From contig CM035233.1 of assembly GCA_020226215.1 (NCBI GenBank), positions 11,594,001 through 11,658,000 on the forward strand: 64,000 bases of DNA, written 5' to 3'. The stretch's first letter is position 1. Each line of letters starts with the position of its first letter. The notes under the pieces were generated by a model. That model was not told the DNA's origin. It was given only the letters and a program-made list of their open reading frames with translations, and did no database searches. A program made the position numbers and the translations under genes. The DNA comes from Sindora glabra (lineage: Eukaryota > Streptophyta > Magnoliopsida > Fabales > Fabaceae). Below are positions 11,821 through 24,439 of this stretch, piece after piece.

Positions 11821-14280
11821 ACGTTCCACTTACTCTAATCAGAGAACAAAGATTGCATAAACCTTTGTGCGGTATATATAATTGATAGAATCGTAATTTT
11901 TTAATAAATTTTTATATGAAAAATATGTTTATAGTTATATTTTTTAAATAAAAGTTTATAAGATATGTAAATAAAATTAAAAATTTTGTAAAAGAAATTA
12001 AAAAAATCTTCAAGCACTTGTACATGCTATGCATTATAGTTAGTTTTATACATGGTGGACATTTTTTGTCAAATACTACGAGTATAATAAATAAAATTAG
12101 TTATTAATAATTAATTTTAAAATAATTATTTATATTAAGTTTGTTTTATGTTTGATAACATATTTTCATAACTGATTACACATATTCTATTTCTTCTTGA
12201 ATGATGTATATAAAAAATTAATTTTTCATATTAAAATACTGAAATTGTTAATAATGAAAGAGATAGCGAAGGGAGTTTTGTACTTTGTCGTTATTGTTAG
12301 AATAAGGAAAATGTAAACAAAACTGTAGTGAAGTCCATATAGATATAAATTTTAATATTTCTCATTCTATAATTATAATTAAAATCAAAGCTACTAGACT
12401 AACTTTTTATTTAATTAAAATTATCATCTATATAATTAATTATATATTGCAAGATTTTAGAAGTGTGAATAAACATTTTAAAAAGGATTTATCACTAATT
12501 ATTGACAATTTTATATATACTCGGTGCATGACACGTACCTAGAGGCCGGTGTGAAAGATCATGTAAGGAGATAATGTAACAATTTCATTTTATGGGGAGC
12601 ACCAACATAATATTTTCTTTAGCGAAAAAAGAAATTGCATATAAAATAAAAAAAACTTTTAAAATTGGGGGTTATGGCCGAAAGCATAACTACCAGCTGC
12701 CTTGGGGTTACGTAGGCGTTCCGTTTTATGTAACAATTAATTTGATTTATAATTTTTTGACTTCATCAATAAGTTATAAGTTAACTTCTAAAAATATTTT
12801 GTATATAAATAAATTTTAATTTAATAAATTATTTTAAGTAACTTATTAAATATAAGTTATTGCTTTTTAAAATTCTTCTCAAATTTATCCTTATTCTTTT
12901 TATTAATTTACAAATCATGCTCTTTATAACATAAATTTAAATATTATTTTTTCATAAAGCATAATTAACTTAATTTTAACATAACTATATCCTAATTTTA
13001 AATTAAAAATATGTATGTAAATAAATAATATCATAAAATATAACTAATTATAATTTTATTATAAATAATAAAATAAAAATTATGTAAGTAAACAAATATA
13101 TAAGTTTATAAAATATAAATAATTAAATATTAAATATTATATTTTTATTTCAAAATTCTTAATTACATTAATATAATTTAATTTTCAAACAAATATGAAT
13201 TATTTTAATTATATATCTATTTTTATATCATTTAATAATTTCAACTAATTTAACAATTAATTTTACAAAATATTTTTTATATAATCAACTAATTTATCAA
13301 TTATTAATTATTAGCATTAAATTATAAATTATTTGTATAGAATATAGCCATATTCTCACTTCGTAACATGAAGGCATTCACGATGCTTTGAAAATTAAAA
13401 AAAATTATACACAAGAAAAATTAAAAAAATCTGATTTTGAATGCGCAAAAGATTCCATAATTTTGAAGTATATAAATAATAAGATAATATTTTTTTATAA
13501 AATTCTATAAAATCAATATATATAACTAACAAAACTAATAATTATCATATTTTTATTTAGTCACTGTTATAGAAATACAAGTAGAAGTTGACTAAAGGAA
13601 AAATCAACTTTTGTTTTTGCAAGGTGATAATTTTGAAATTATAAAAAAATTTAAAACATTAATTGTGTGTACGAACCAATATTTTAATTCTCACAAAAAT
13701 TTTACATGTCAATTTTTAATATAACTAATTTTTAAATAAAACTTTTCATATTGATTTTTCATGTAATCATCTTCTAAAGGTATCACAAATATTTTGTTGG
13801 GGAAAAAATTTATATGTTAGTTTTGTATTAAATTAGTATCTCAATTTAGAAAATGATGAAACTTTATCCTTCAATTTTTAAACAACTGTTGGTTAAAGAT
13901 ATTTTAAAAGTTTGGTAAGAAAAATGTTAAACATTTCTAATTAGAATGAACTAATATCTATGTTTATGGAAATTATAGGTTTATAGCAATAACAAATTAA
14001 GACATTGGATTTTAAGATAATCGTCGTTTAAAGACATTTCAAGTATTTCACTAAAAAATGTAAAAGGTTTACATATAGGTTTTGGACTTAACCAACATCT
14101 ACAAATATGGCAATCTTCAATTTCTTGGGAAATCGAGCATGTTTAAGATATCAAATTACACTTAATAACTAACATTTGAGATTTTGGATAATCCTTATAA
14201 ATTTTGCTCTCACTCATGATTTGAAACATATTGGTAATGTCTTATCTTTCATTTTCTAACTCTAATGCTTAGGTTAAATA
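11821..14280. repeat. AT-rich intergenic DNA with a family R copy
   Basis: About 12740-13330 is a copy of dispersed repeat family R (aagtaacttattaaatataag, aaataatatcataaaatataac, then ttaatttcaactaatttaac) without the MITE found in two other copies. At 12590-12740 there is a short, more GC-rich patch with an unrecognised 75-codon frame. The rest is A/T-rich with no gene seen. Confidence 0.5.
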
Positions 14281-14883
14281 CACTACTACAAAATAACTGA
14301 CTAACGTCAAGTATTAAGAGGATTAGATATTAGTTTATGATTAACATTTAATCGAGTACCATTGTAAATAATATTTTACATCAATTTCAAGATAGTTGCA
14401 GTCAATTATTATACAAGAAACTTGATGTCTTATCACATGCTAGAAATATGGGAAGTAAAATTTAACATCGGTCATTTATGAATAACTAATGTTTAATTTG
14501 GATATATCACTTTAGTTTATATAAATAAGTGACATGATAAATTGTTCTCACGACTTATTTTTGATCGTGATTGGCATGGATCCCGATACCATTTTCCACA
14601 AGCTTTAACAATTTTTCACACTAATTATCCATCAAGAGTTTTCAAATTTTTCGGAGAGCATGAAATTTTATTTTAAAATTTTGTAAAAAAATAAACAAAA
14701 TCTCTCATTTTTTTTTTACACTTGTCGAAAGCTACATGCCCTAAAACACAACACCTATGTTAATTCCAGTTATGATAGTATCAAATAGTACCATATAGTT
14801 TCATACTTATACATACACAATCAGTTCAACACATCATGTAATTCAATACACTTTCTATTATAAAGTTGATTCTAATTCCAAAT

Positions 14884-15872
14884 GGAACCTAATTGCCAAA
14901 TTATTTAGTTCAGGAGGTCTTGATTTTCCATGAATGCATTATGGTTCGAAGGCATTTATTTTAACTTCAAAATCTTGAAATAAAATGAAGTGAGTTCTAA
15001 GAACACCATGAGCATACATCTACCATTATTGTGTAGGAGATTAGTTCCATTTATATATATACATTATAATCATAGGCTAGTTGTGTATTAAATTAGAAGA
15101 ATGGTAGCAAATCTATTTCCTAAATTTTTTTAATATGTAAAACCATGCTTTGATATGGGAGTTCACCTATTCACAGCTTGGATTCCATATTTCATATCAC
15201 AAGCTTAAGCAATACAAAACATTTTCTAACACCTTATATCATTATCATTTTACACATTACCTATTTCGGGTATACGTCACATTCATAAATAACTATTAAG
15301 ACTCAAACATAAATAAATCATCACAGTCTCATCAAATCTCTACAATCATGTCAAACAATGATACCAAATCACAAGCATAGTTTTAATATTACATTACATC
15401 ACATAATCATTTATAATAACCATGCATGTATCCATCTTTTTGATCTCCTGATCATTCTTATATCATTCACATATGATTTGCCAAGAACTTCCTATTTGAC
15501 TTTCAGATCAATCTTATATTTTTCACATATGTTTGCTAAAAATTTCCTATTTAGCTTTCACATCATAATTTTACTACCATTTAGAGTTTTCAAGATCATT
15601 ACTATAACATAGCTCATAACTTCCAATGCCATCCATGGCAAAATTTGTAGATAATATATATATATACATGAGAGCTTAACTCTTAAATCATGATTCATAC
15701 TAAGATTTCTAGCATGCAAGAGACAAAAAGAGTTTAATCATAAGCTTTTGACACATATTACTAACATCACTATGCTTCCGCTACACACTCTCATCATTTT
15801 ACATTCACTCAAATGACCAATTACATTTCTATCACCAAATTGAATTTACATAAGATTATACATACATGAAAA
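14884..15872. repeat. Left arm of the 1-kb palindrome
   Basis: Pairs with 16009-16929 in inverted orientation. Matching landmarks include gccaaattatttagt, ggtcttgatttt, tctaccattattgtg, agaatggtagcaaatctattt, ggattccatatttcatatca and tctagcatgcaagagacaaa. The left arm has an extra stretch of about 90 bases near 15625-15715 that the right arm lacks. An 84-codon frame (15358-15612, plus) has an intact counterpart on the other arm. Confidence 0.8.
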
Positions 15873-16008
15873 TGGATGCTTTGAAATAGTCCAAAGGTAG
15901 ATCAAAATTTTTAGATGAGTTTATATCTTATCATTGGTTACCACTTTAAGAAAATATATAGCTTAAATGTTGAGAATGGTATTTCTCTTATTGATAGTTT
16001 AAATCCTA

Positions 16009-16929
16009 TATTCATGTATATATAATCTTGTTTAAATTTAGTTCGATGATAGAAATGCAATTAGTTGTTTGAGTGAATGTGAAATGATGAGAGTGCATAG
16101 TAGAAGCACTATGATGTTAGTAACGTGTGCCAAAAGCTTATGGTTAAACTCTCTTTGTCTCTTGCATGCTAGAAATTTTACATTGGAAGTTGTGAACTAT
16201 GTTATAGCAATGATCTTGAAAACTGTGAACAGTAATGAAATTATGATGTGAAAGCTAAATGGGACATTTCCAGCAAATAGATGTGAAAAATATAAGATTG
16301 ATTTGAAAGTTAGATGAGAAGTTCTTGGCAAATCATATGAGAATGATATAAGACTGATCAGGAGATCAAAAAGATGGATACATGCACGGTTGTTATAAAT
16401 GATTCTGTGATATAATGTAATATTAAAACAATGCTTGTGATTTGGTATCATTATTTGACATGATTGTAGAGATTTGATGAGACTGTGATGATTTATTTGT
16501 GTTTGAGTCTTAATAGTTGTTTATGAATGTCATGTATACTCAAAATGGGTAATGTGTAAAATGATAATGATATGAGGTGTTAGAAAATGTTTAATATTGC
16601 TTAAACTTGTGATATGAAATATGGAATCCAAGCTGTGAATAGGTGAACTCCCATTTCAAAGCATGGTTTTACATATTAAAGAAATTTAGGAAATAGATTT
16701 GCTACCATTCTTCTAATTTAATACATAACTAGCCTATGATTATAACGTATATATATAAATAGAACTAATCTCTTGCACAATAGTGGTAGATGTGTGCTCA
16801 TGGTGTTCTTATAACTCACTTCATTTTATTTTAATATTTTTAGGTTAAAATAAGTGCCTTCAAACCATAATGCAACCAATAAAAAATCAAGACCACCTAG
16901 ACTAAATAATTTGGCAATTGGATTGTTCC
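16009..16929. repeat. Right arm of the 1-kb palindrome
   Basis: Inverted copy of 14884-15872. It carries the counterpart 84-codon frame (16197-16451, minus), which differs from the left-arm frame by scattered substitutions but has no stop or indel. The arm ends abruptly at 16929; the text between 16930 and 16975 (gctctgatactacctctatc) leads into the start of module A3. Confidence 0.8.
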
Positions 16930-19481
16930 AACTTATTTACCACTAGGAACATAAACATGCTCTGATACTACCTCTATCATGACCCATCTCTAACCATGAT
17001 TGGCATGGATTCGGTACTTATTTCCATAAGCTTTAACAATTTTTCACACTAATTATCCATCAAGAGTTTCCAAATTTCTAGGAGAGCTCAAAATTTAATT
17101 TAAAATTTTATAGAAAAATGAATAGAATCTCCTTTATTTTTGGATACCTTCAAAAGGTCACATGCCTTAAAATATAATACCTATGTTAACTCTAATTACG
17201 ACAATATCAAACATACACAATACCATATAGTTTTATACTTATACATACACAATCTATTCAACATATCATGTAATTCAATAGACTTTTTATTAGAAAGATG
17301 ATTCTAATTCCAAATAGGCCTAACTACCAAAGCATTTAGTCCAAGCGGTCTTGATTCTTTGTGGATGCATTATGGTTCAAAGGCATTTATTTTAACTTGA
17401 AAACATTGAAATAAAATAAAGTGAGTTACAAGAAATTAATGAGTATATATCTTACTACATGTTTTTATCTTAATAAAAGATTATTTAAATATTATAAATT
17501 ATATTTTCTTATTAATAGTTTAAATTTTATATTCATTCATTCATATCTATACTCATGCATAAGTTTAGCTTTATGGTATAAGTACAAATAGATGGTTAAG
17601 GGTATGCTAATCAATCGGAAATGGGTCGTGACAATTATACTCCCATTGAACCTACCTCATTCCTCTTACCCTAGTTCCTCATTCCTAACCTTAACCTCCT
17701 TCATAAGTTCCATATCCTAAATCCTCCATATTCCCTTTATATTCAATCTTCTAGAATAGTATGCCAAAAAATAAAAGATAATATCTCATATTAAACTATA
17801 GAATTTAAATGATAACAATTTTAAATAATAAATCTCGTCACAAAAGTTTGAAAATAATGGGACGTTATACAAAATACCCTAATCATAGATCGGTGATATG
17901 TTAAGTATTGTTTTGATACCCATTACTTAATATGTGAGATTGGTGCTTCCATGGAAAACATGATTCAATCTAATCCCTACAAATATAATAAGCATTTATT
18001 AAATTTTGAGAAAATGATAGTACACATTTCATATAAATAGATAGTGTATAATGAAAAGTAAAAAAAAGGTGAATGAAATCAAACTTCTTACTTGTAAAAA
18101 CTTATAAAAGTTGCATCAAAATGAAAGGCAACAAAATATAGTAGATTATAAAACTAGAAACTAAATTGTAAGAATAAAAGTAAAAACTAAATGAATCTTT
18201 ACCTTTAAATCCTATGTTTTTCTCGTGAATATATAATCCCACAAATATAGCAACATGTTAACAAAGATTCCATCCTATAAAAAAATTTGATGAACAAAAA
18301 CTTAAAATTGAAGAGAATCATATTCAGATTAGAAAAAAAGCATTCCTTGCTAAAGAAAGAATTAATTTAGGGTTGGAAGAGATCTAAGATGAAATTCACA
18401 AATAGTGTCATCATTTCACTTTTCTTATTTTTAACTTATGCTACTGTGTTGGGATTAGATATTAGTTATTTGTAAAAATAAAATTAACGTGTAAAATACA
18501 ATGACGTAGTCCCACTCACAAATAACTCATGTTAGTTATTTAGATGTTATATAAATAACCAATGTTATAAATTAAAAGACATCAAATTTAAATAAAAAAT
18601 TGATGTCTTTTGCACACATTTTTTTAAAAGGCATAAAACCAATTGACATTTATAGAAATATTACATAATAATCACCAAATGAGATAGAAATTGACAACAA
18701 TATAACAAATTATAGGAGCCTTCATACAAAGCTTTTAAACTATCAATTACACATCAAATACAAGTTACAATAAATTATTTATAACCAAGCTAATTTTTAG
18801 TAACTAATTTGCAACAACTTAATGAATTGCAACCACTTGTAATATTTGTAAACTTTCAAAGTCATTAATTACAATTCAACTCTAGTTGAGAGGAAATATC
18901 TTATTCAAAATTCTTTAACCTAATTAAGTTATTCTCTAATGTATGTTTAGGATTTATCCTCAAATTATTGCCATTTGTACACAATTAACATGTTATTATC
19001 AAAACCAATTTAGTATTTAATCTTTCATGTGTTGAGCTATAAATAAACAAGTGATTACTTTAATAGGAACTTTATGAGTAGTCAATAAATTATGCATGTG
19101 AAGGATGACATAATAGTCGCATTCCACATTTTTGGGCTATTTTAGGCATTGCTAAAAAAAATGAAGCTTAGTTTAAACCTATTGATGCATAATCTTTTAA
19201 CTTAAATATGACATAATCTTATTATTAACAACATACTTCCACTATTTCCTATTTGAAAATTTTTCCCAACCCTGCCCAAAAGCTGTGGCTAAAACTTCTT
19301 CCAAGGACTTCTTTTAGGTCAATTATAATTCTACTAATAAAGGATCCATCTATTAAATAATTCTACTTCTTGGATTTATTAGAGTAAGCATCCAATGACT
19401 ACTATAATATAGTGTAATAACTAAGCTATCAAAATTTGTTTTAAAAAAATTCATAATTAATGCATAAATGAGACTTACTTA

Positions 19482-19760
19482 TCACGGTATAATGCAAAGA
19501 AGCATTTTTTTCCTATGCTCATGCAGTAAAGCCTTGATAACATACTTCTTCCTTTTATCCTTTTTTAACATTGATTGTACATTGAGTTGACATGGATCTA
19601 GGAATTCATATGCAACATTGGTTGATGGAAAGATGTTAAAGCAATACTTGCAAAAAGATTTATTCGAGCTAAACTTATATTCAAATAGTAATTCAATTAA
19701 TTTATGTTTAGTAAAAAAAGACAAAAAATTCACATGATCTAGAGCTATATGTAAGTCATA
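19482..19760 (-). pseudogene. Ulp1-like (C48 protease) remnant of a CACTA element
   Basis: A minus-strand frame ends with the pattern YEFLDPCQLN, then about 15 residues including KKYVIKALLHEH, then KKMLLCIIP. This matches the spacing of the conserved core of Ulp1-like proteases carried by plant CACTA elements (F-x-D/C-P-Q-x-I/L-N, Y-x-x-K-A-L, K-x-x-x-L-x-P). The His-Trp that should follow is lost past a stop near 19482. The block is surrounded by frameshifted sequence and is not functional. Assigned from motif spacing only. Confidence 0.5.
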
Positions 19761-20980
19761 TCGAGCTCTTCAAACTTTAGTAGCTACTTAATGGAAGCTT
19801 TTTCAATGAAAGCATGGCTTGGGCATTCTTACCCAAGAGCTATTGAGGTGTCATTATAACTTTTTTTGAGCACGACTAAGAGGTTGTAGCTCCTTCTGAG
19901 TATGATCAAAAGGTTGTCAAATCACAAATAACAATGATTAGTAATATCAATAATAATACTAAAATAACTTCAAAAATCCCCTTTTTCCACTGGCTCATAG
20001 GAACTCACAGTGAAATGGATTGGTTAGACTAAAGTAAGGCTTTATGTAATGTGATTTTAAATTTTCAAAATGACACCTTCACACTGGACCTTTTATGCTT
20101 TACATGGCTATAAAGATCTCGAGAATGATGTTAAAATGCAACTTTTAAAGTAATAACACAATAACATGAAACCAAGCAATGTGACCTACATAGGTATTTA
20201 GTTGAACTCAATGATTTGTCATCCCAAACTTTCCTCTTTCATGAAATAGATATAAAACACTAACTTTCAACCTACCTTTTCAACTTAAGACTTACCTAAA
20301 TAAGGAATTATGTTGTCTAATGTTTGATTTAGCACCCAAAATATCTTGTGAAACCTTAAACTTTTCCTAAACATAGTATTGACCTCTCATCAAGCATTAA
20401 ATGCACTCGACTACCACTTCAATCTTATAAATAGCCCTGATTAAATCAGTTGTGGTAGTACCATTTGATCCTAATTTAGCCAAATTTGCACACCTTAACT
20501 TTGCTAAAATACCCTCACCAAAAAGTTCATATATTTAGGCACTTTTAGTCACATATTAATGTTAGTCTTAAAAGGCTTTTTACTGTTCTTTAAGCAGATG
20601 TGAATTTTTTATTTCTTTTCACTCCAAAAACTAGGTCATTTGATTCCCATATATCATACTTACATTTCCACCCCTCTTTAGCCACCATACAGTGAAGAAC
20701 CCAAAACAATGTTAAAAATTATTTATGTTATAATATATTAGCCATTTGTAATATTTATAATGAAATACATGTGATTTAACCCTTTTATCCTTTTGAAACA
20801 TATGGAAATTGTGATTGTATAATGTACAATAAGAAATGTGAATTTTTGAAAAAGTCATATGTGATATGAAATGAGAGCCATTTGATATAGTGAAGTTATA
20901 AGGAGATGAATTGGTACATTTAATATGATATTGTGAATTCCTCATGAAAGCAAGGAATGAGCACTCTATATAAATCAATG

Positions 20981-21581
20981 GCGAGGCATATAAGACTAGA
21001 CTATAGGAATAAGGTGGGGCCAGATTGAGATTATTGGACCAAAGATATATGACCTAATTGGTATTCATAAAGCATTTCATGAGTGTTTTATAAATACATG
21101 TGCGCTTGATTAATTGATTATTTATGCATTCATTTATTTATTTATTCATCGATTTGCTCACTGATTTATCCATTTATTATAACTATTCATATCGTTGCAT
21201 TCATTTGTATAGTTGTCCATACTAATAGGAATGCATGATATGTTAAGATGTTAATTCAATTATATAATGAAATGTGTGCATGATATGTCTTTAAGGAATA
21301 AGACAAGATGTGTGTGTGTGTGTGTGCATATATATATATAAGTATGCTCTTGGTGATGCCTATATGTGGCGTGGAATTGAAATATAAATAAGATTGTGGA
21401 TAATGAAGTGGTTATATATAAGAGATGGACATTTGAATCCAAGAAGTAAGATGAAATACATACTAAGTGGCAGTAAAAATAATGCGATTAGAAAATACAC
21501 TATATATATCTTTTGTCTCATTAAAGTGTGGCTAATATGGGATCATAGTAATAATTTGTCACAAATATAGTAATAGAAGTT
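20981..21581. repeat. Intergenic DNA with TG/TA microsatellite
   Basis: A (tg)n run at about 21309-21325 passes into (at)n at 21329-21341. The rest is AT-rich sequence in which no gene is seen. Confidence 0.5.
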
Positions 21582-21586
21582 ATCAA

Positions 21587-22046
21587 TGTTGGGATTTTCC
21601 ATAAAGTGAGATGCTATTAATTGCTATTTTTTAATTTAATAAAACTGATTGATTAAAATTTAGCTCAATTGTGAGATATGTATGAAACTTATTTTTTTAA
21701 AATTATGGTCTTAAATATATGGGTTGAGCACATCTATATAATTTAGTATAGTTTGACAATTGTGTAGGCCTAAAGACTTAATAATTCTTTTATGAGGAGG
21801 ATTACTAAGGTTTTGTAAATAAAGATTATGACTAAGTCCCCTCTTCATTTCTTATATATACAGTTTCTACCCATTGAGAGCCACTACTAAAAAGAAGAGC
21901 AAAGAGGAAAATCTAATTGAGGAGAATTTATTGGCTTTCATTAAATTCAATTATGGTTATAAATCCATTAGGTAAGGGAATACAAATTTTATATTTATAG
22001 TATTTTAATTATCATACATAAAATTCTGAAATTAAAATTTCTTACA
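21587..22046 (+). repeat. Copia-1 5' LTR
   Basis: It starts tgttgggattttcc and ends ttcttaca, i.e. TG...CA ends with a short terminal inverted repeat (tgt/aca). Its 3' 370 bases (21677-22046) align with 28435-28804 from end to end. Shared landmarks: gagcacatctatataattta, cccattgagagc, aattcaattatggtt. Confidence 0.85.
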
Positions 22047-22048
22047 TA

Positions 22049-22060
22049 TGGTATTAGAGC
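22049..22060 (+). other. Copia-1 primer-binding site
   Basis: tggtattagagc lies two bases after the LTR end and differs at one position from tggtatcagagc, the usual complement of the initiator tRNA-Met 3' end used by plant LTR elements. Confidence 0.8.
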
Positions 22061-22272
22061 TTACATGTATGATATTAGAATCCAACATAATTAATTATAT
22101 TTCATATTATTTTGATTAAGGGTTTATGATAAAATTTTATATGTATGATTCTTAAAATAAAATCATACAATCAATTTATAATATTTATGTTCTAATTCAT
22201 TAATATATAATCATGAATTTTTCATTGAAAAATTATAAATTAATTTTCTATCAGTTGTTTGGGAAGCCATCA

Positions 22273-22307
<35 letters not shown>

Positions 22308-23689
22308 AAATGAGGTTTGTGGTTTAACATTTATATTAAATGAATCTGTATCCTAAATCTCGTTTAAGTGCTGTATACACATATTTGGATCTCTGACATA
22401 TATAACCCTTTCGTTTTATATATATAAAATGTCATATGTGTTTGGCGTGGCTTTTGTTTTATATGTTTGTTTGGCGCGTTGTCCTTCCATTATATATATA
22501 TATTTCCAATTTTTTATATGCCTTGGCATACAATTCGTTTATTTGTTTTGGCTGAAATAGTTGAAATCTATTATATATATAACAGTAAAAGCATGTGATT
22601 GTACCTATGAGCCAATCCTTAAGACGATGTGAAACGCCTTTCATGAAAGCATGAAATCACGCTATGGTGGATGACAATGTTATTTAATTTAATTTTTTTT
22701 GTGTAAGTTATAAACCTATGATGAATTCCGCATGGTCATAAATCCAGTGAATGGGTCTTCACATACAGTAATGGGTTATAAACCCATATCTCGTTTCATA
22801 TGTATCAACATGAAACGGTTTTCACAAAGGAAAGGTGGGATTAATTATGTATTATGTATATAATAATTACATAATTAATATTTATTATATATTAATTTTT
22901 TATATTAATTATGTTTTAATAATTAACACAGTGAAGGTTGAAACACTTTTAATTAAAAATATTTTTTGAATCATAAAATTATGAAATTTTCTAGAAAATA
23001 GGGTGAAATGCTTGTAATCCATTGACAATATTCACTCTTCCTAATTTTTTTTATTTTGAGGAGTGAAAATAATTAGATATTATAATTATATTAATTTTAA
23101 ATTTTATTCAAAACTTTGTTATGCAATAATATTTAAGGGCTTATTGAGATGCATTAAGTTTTGGCATCTCATTAAGAATGACCCATTGCATATATATGAT
23201 CAAGTATGCAAATTGAGATTTTGGATAATTTATGTTCCCAATTTAAGAAAATTTTTCATTAGAAACTATAAATGTTTGACTTTTAAAGTGGCTCATTTAT
23301 AGCGATTAATAAAATATTTTCTTATTTAAAAATTATAGGATAGTACTAAAATTATCTTTTATAATTGCTTACCCAAATGGGACTATTATGTAAGATAATT
23401 TTGGTATAATTCATAAGGCATCACAGTTGAAAATATATCAATTTACAAAGTCTATCTACCTAAAAGGGATGGATTATTGAAAATTGGGCATTTTCATATT
23501 AGCCTTATAAGGAGAGTACTTACTAGCATATCATATTATCTTCTTAAAGGGGAAAATATGATGATAAATCTAGACTTTCCAGTTATTATAGCACATCAAG
23601 GATCGTTGCTATATGTGTACTCTCTTTTAAATTATCCATCAGTTAATTATTGCATTTTTATCTTGAATAGTAACTTTTGTTGTAAATGG
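22061..23689 (+). other. Copia-1 5' leader, non-coding
   Basis: Long AT-rich leader between the primer-binding site and gag, with an (at)n run at 22275-22304 and several short tatata runs to about 22580. No coding remnant recognised. The length, about 1.6 kb, is large for a leader and may hide older insertions. Confidence 0.5.
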
Positions 23690-24430
23690 TAATTAAGCTA
23701 TCATTGAGATTCTATATGAATCCAACTATAAGAGATCGAACAAAGACCTAAATTTTGCCTTGGTTATAAGCAACATCGACGTAGCCTTACGTATTGATTT
23801 GCCTGTAGCCATTATTACTTAAAATACTATTAAACAAAATGAGTTATTTTTCAAGTGGGATAGAGCAAATTGTATGTCCTTACATACTATTAAGAAATCT
23901 ATCTTTAAGCATCTTTTGAGTAGGCTGGATGAGATTAAGAATGCAAAAGAACTATATGATGCTATTAGTCGAATGTACCAAAAATCTAACAAGTTTAAGG
24001 TTAGGAATCTTATGAGTGAACTGACGAGTATGAGGTATGATTTTGTTGGAGATGTTAGAAACTCCATTATGAAAATGGTCCACATAAAAAACAATTAGTT
24101 TCCCATGAAATCACCTTACCTGACAAATTCAATATTCACCATGCCATCAATTATCTTCCTTATGAATTCACCCAAATTAAAATTGCCTACAATACCATGA
24201 ACAAAGTTTAGAGTATCAATAATCTTATATCTAAATGTATTTCTAAAGAGAAAAAACTCAAAAGAGAGAAAAATGAGAGTGCCTTACTCACTATTAACTC
24301 CAAACTTAACCACAAGAAAAATTATAACAAGTTAGGAAGTTTAGGTCAAAAGCTACTAATAAGTTTTAGGGCAACAAAGCCAAGGCAATAATTAAACAAA
24401 AGGGATAAGTGGTCCTAAAGTTATCATTAA
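23690..24430 (+). pseudogene. Copia-1 gag (UBN2-type) remnant
   Basis: Gag forms the virus-like particle of Ty1/copia elements. Across two frames the text reads ISNIDVALRIDLP, FFKWDRANCMSLHTIKKSI, LYDAISRMYQKSNKFK, LMSELTSMRYDFVGDVRN, LPYEFTQIKIAYNTM and KKLKREKNESA, the standard run of a plant copia gag. The best uninterrupted piece is 23874-24098. A frame change follows near 24090 and further stops downstream. Confidence 0.85.
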
Positions 24431-24439
24431 GAAAGATGG

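Larger units (their letters stand above)
14543..17633. mobile_element. Palindromic composite insertion with tCACGACcc-type ends
   Basis: The left end (tgttctcacgacttattttt) and the reverse complement of the right end (tgtcacgacccatttccgatt) are related, resembling the TGTCACGACCC ends seen on some plant LTR sequences. The interior has three related modules. Module A1 runs from 14543 rightward. A2 is an inverted copy: 14884-15872 pairs with 16009-16929 around a loop of about 136 bases. A3 (16976-17633) repeats 14543-15010 in direct orientation, then jumps to text like the A1 loop. No transposase or reverse transcriptase is visible. It may be rearranged LTRs of one family or a foldback element. 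Confidence 0.65.
14281..20980 (-). mobile_element. Third CACTA-type element, split by a palindromic insertion
   Basis: A CACTA-like terminus, cactactacaaaataactga, lies at 14281. Subterminal motifs (ggattagatattagtt, ttgatgtctt, aaataactnatgtt) occur both at 14300-14540 and again at 18440-18620, on either side of a 3.1-kb insertion (14543-17633). An Ulp1-like coding remnant on the minus strand lies at 19482-19760. That domain is usually in the 3' part of plant CACTA elements, so 14281 would be the 3' terminus. The 5' terminus was not found; the right boundary given here is only approximate. Confidence 0.55.

Noticed and set aside
12592..12819. 75-codon frame starting in a GC-richer patch
   Set aside because: Its second half runs into family R repeat sequence and no motif is recognised.
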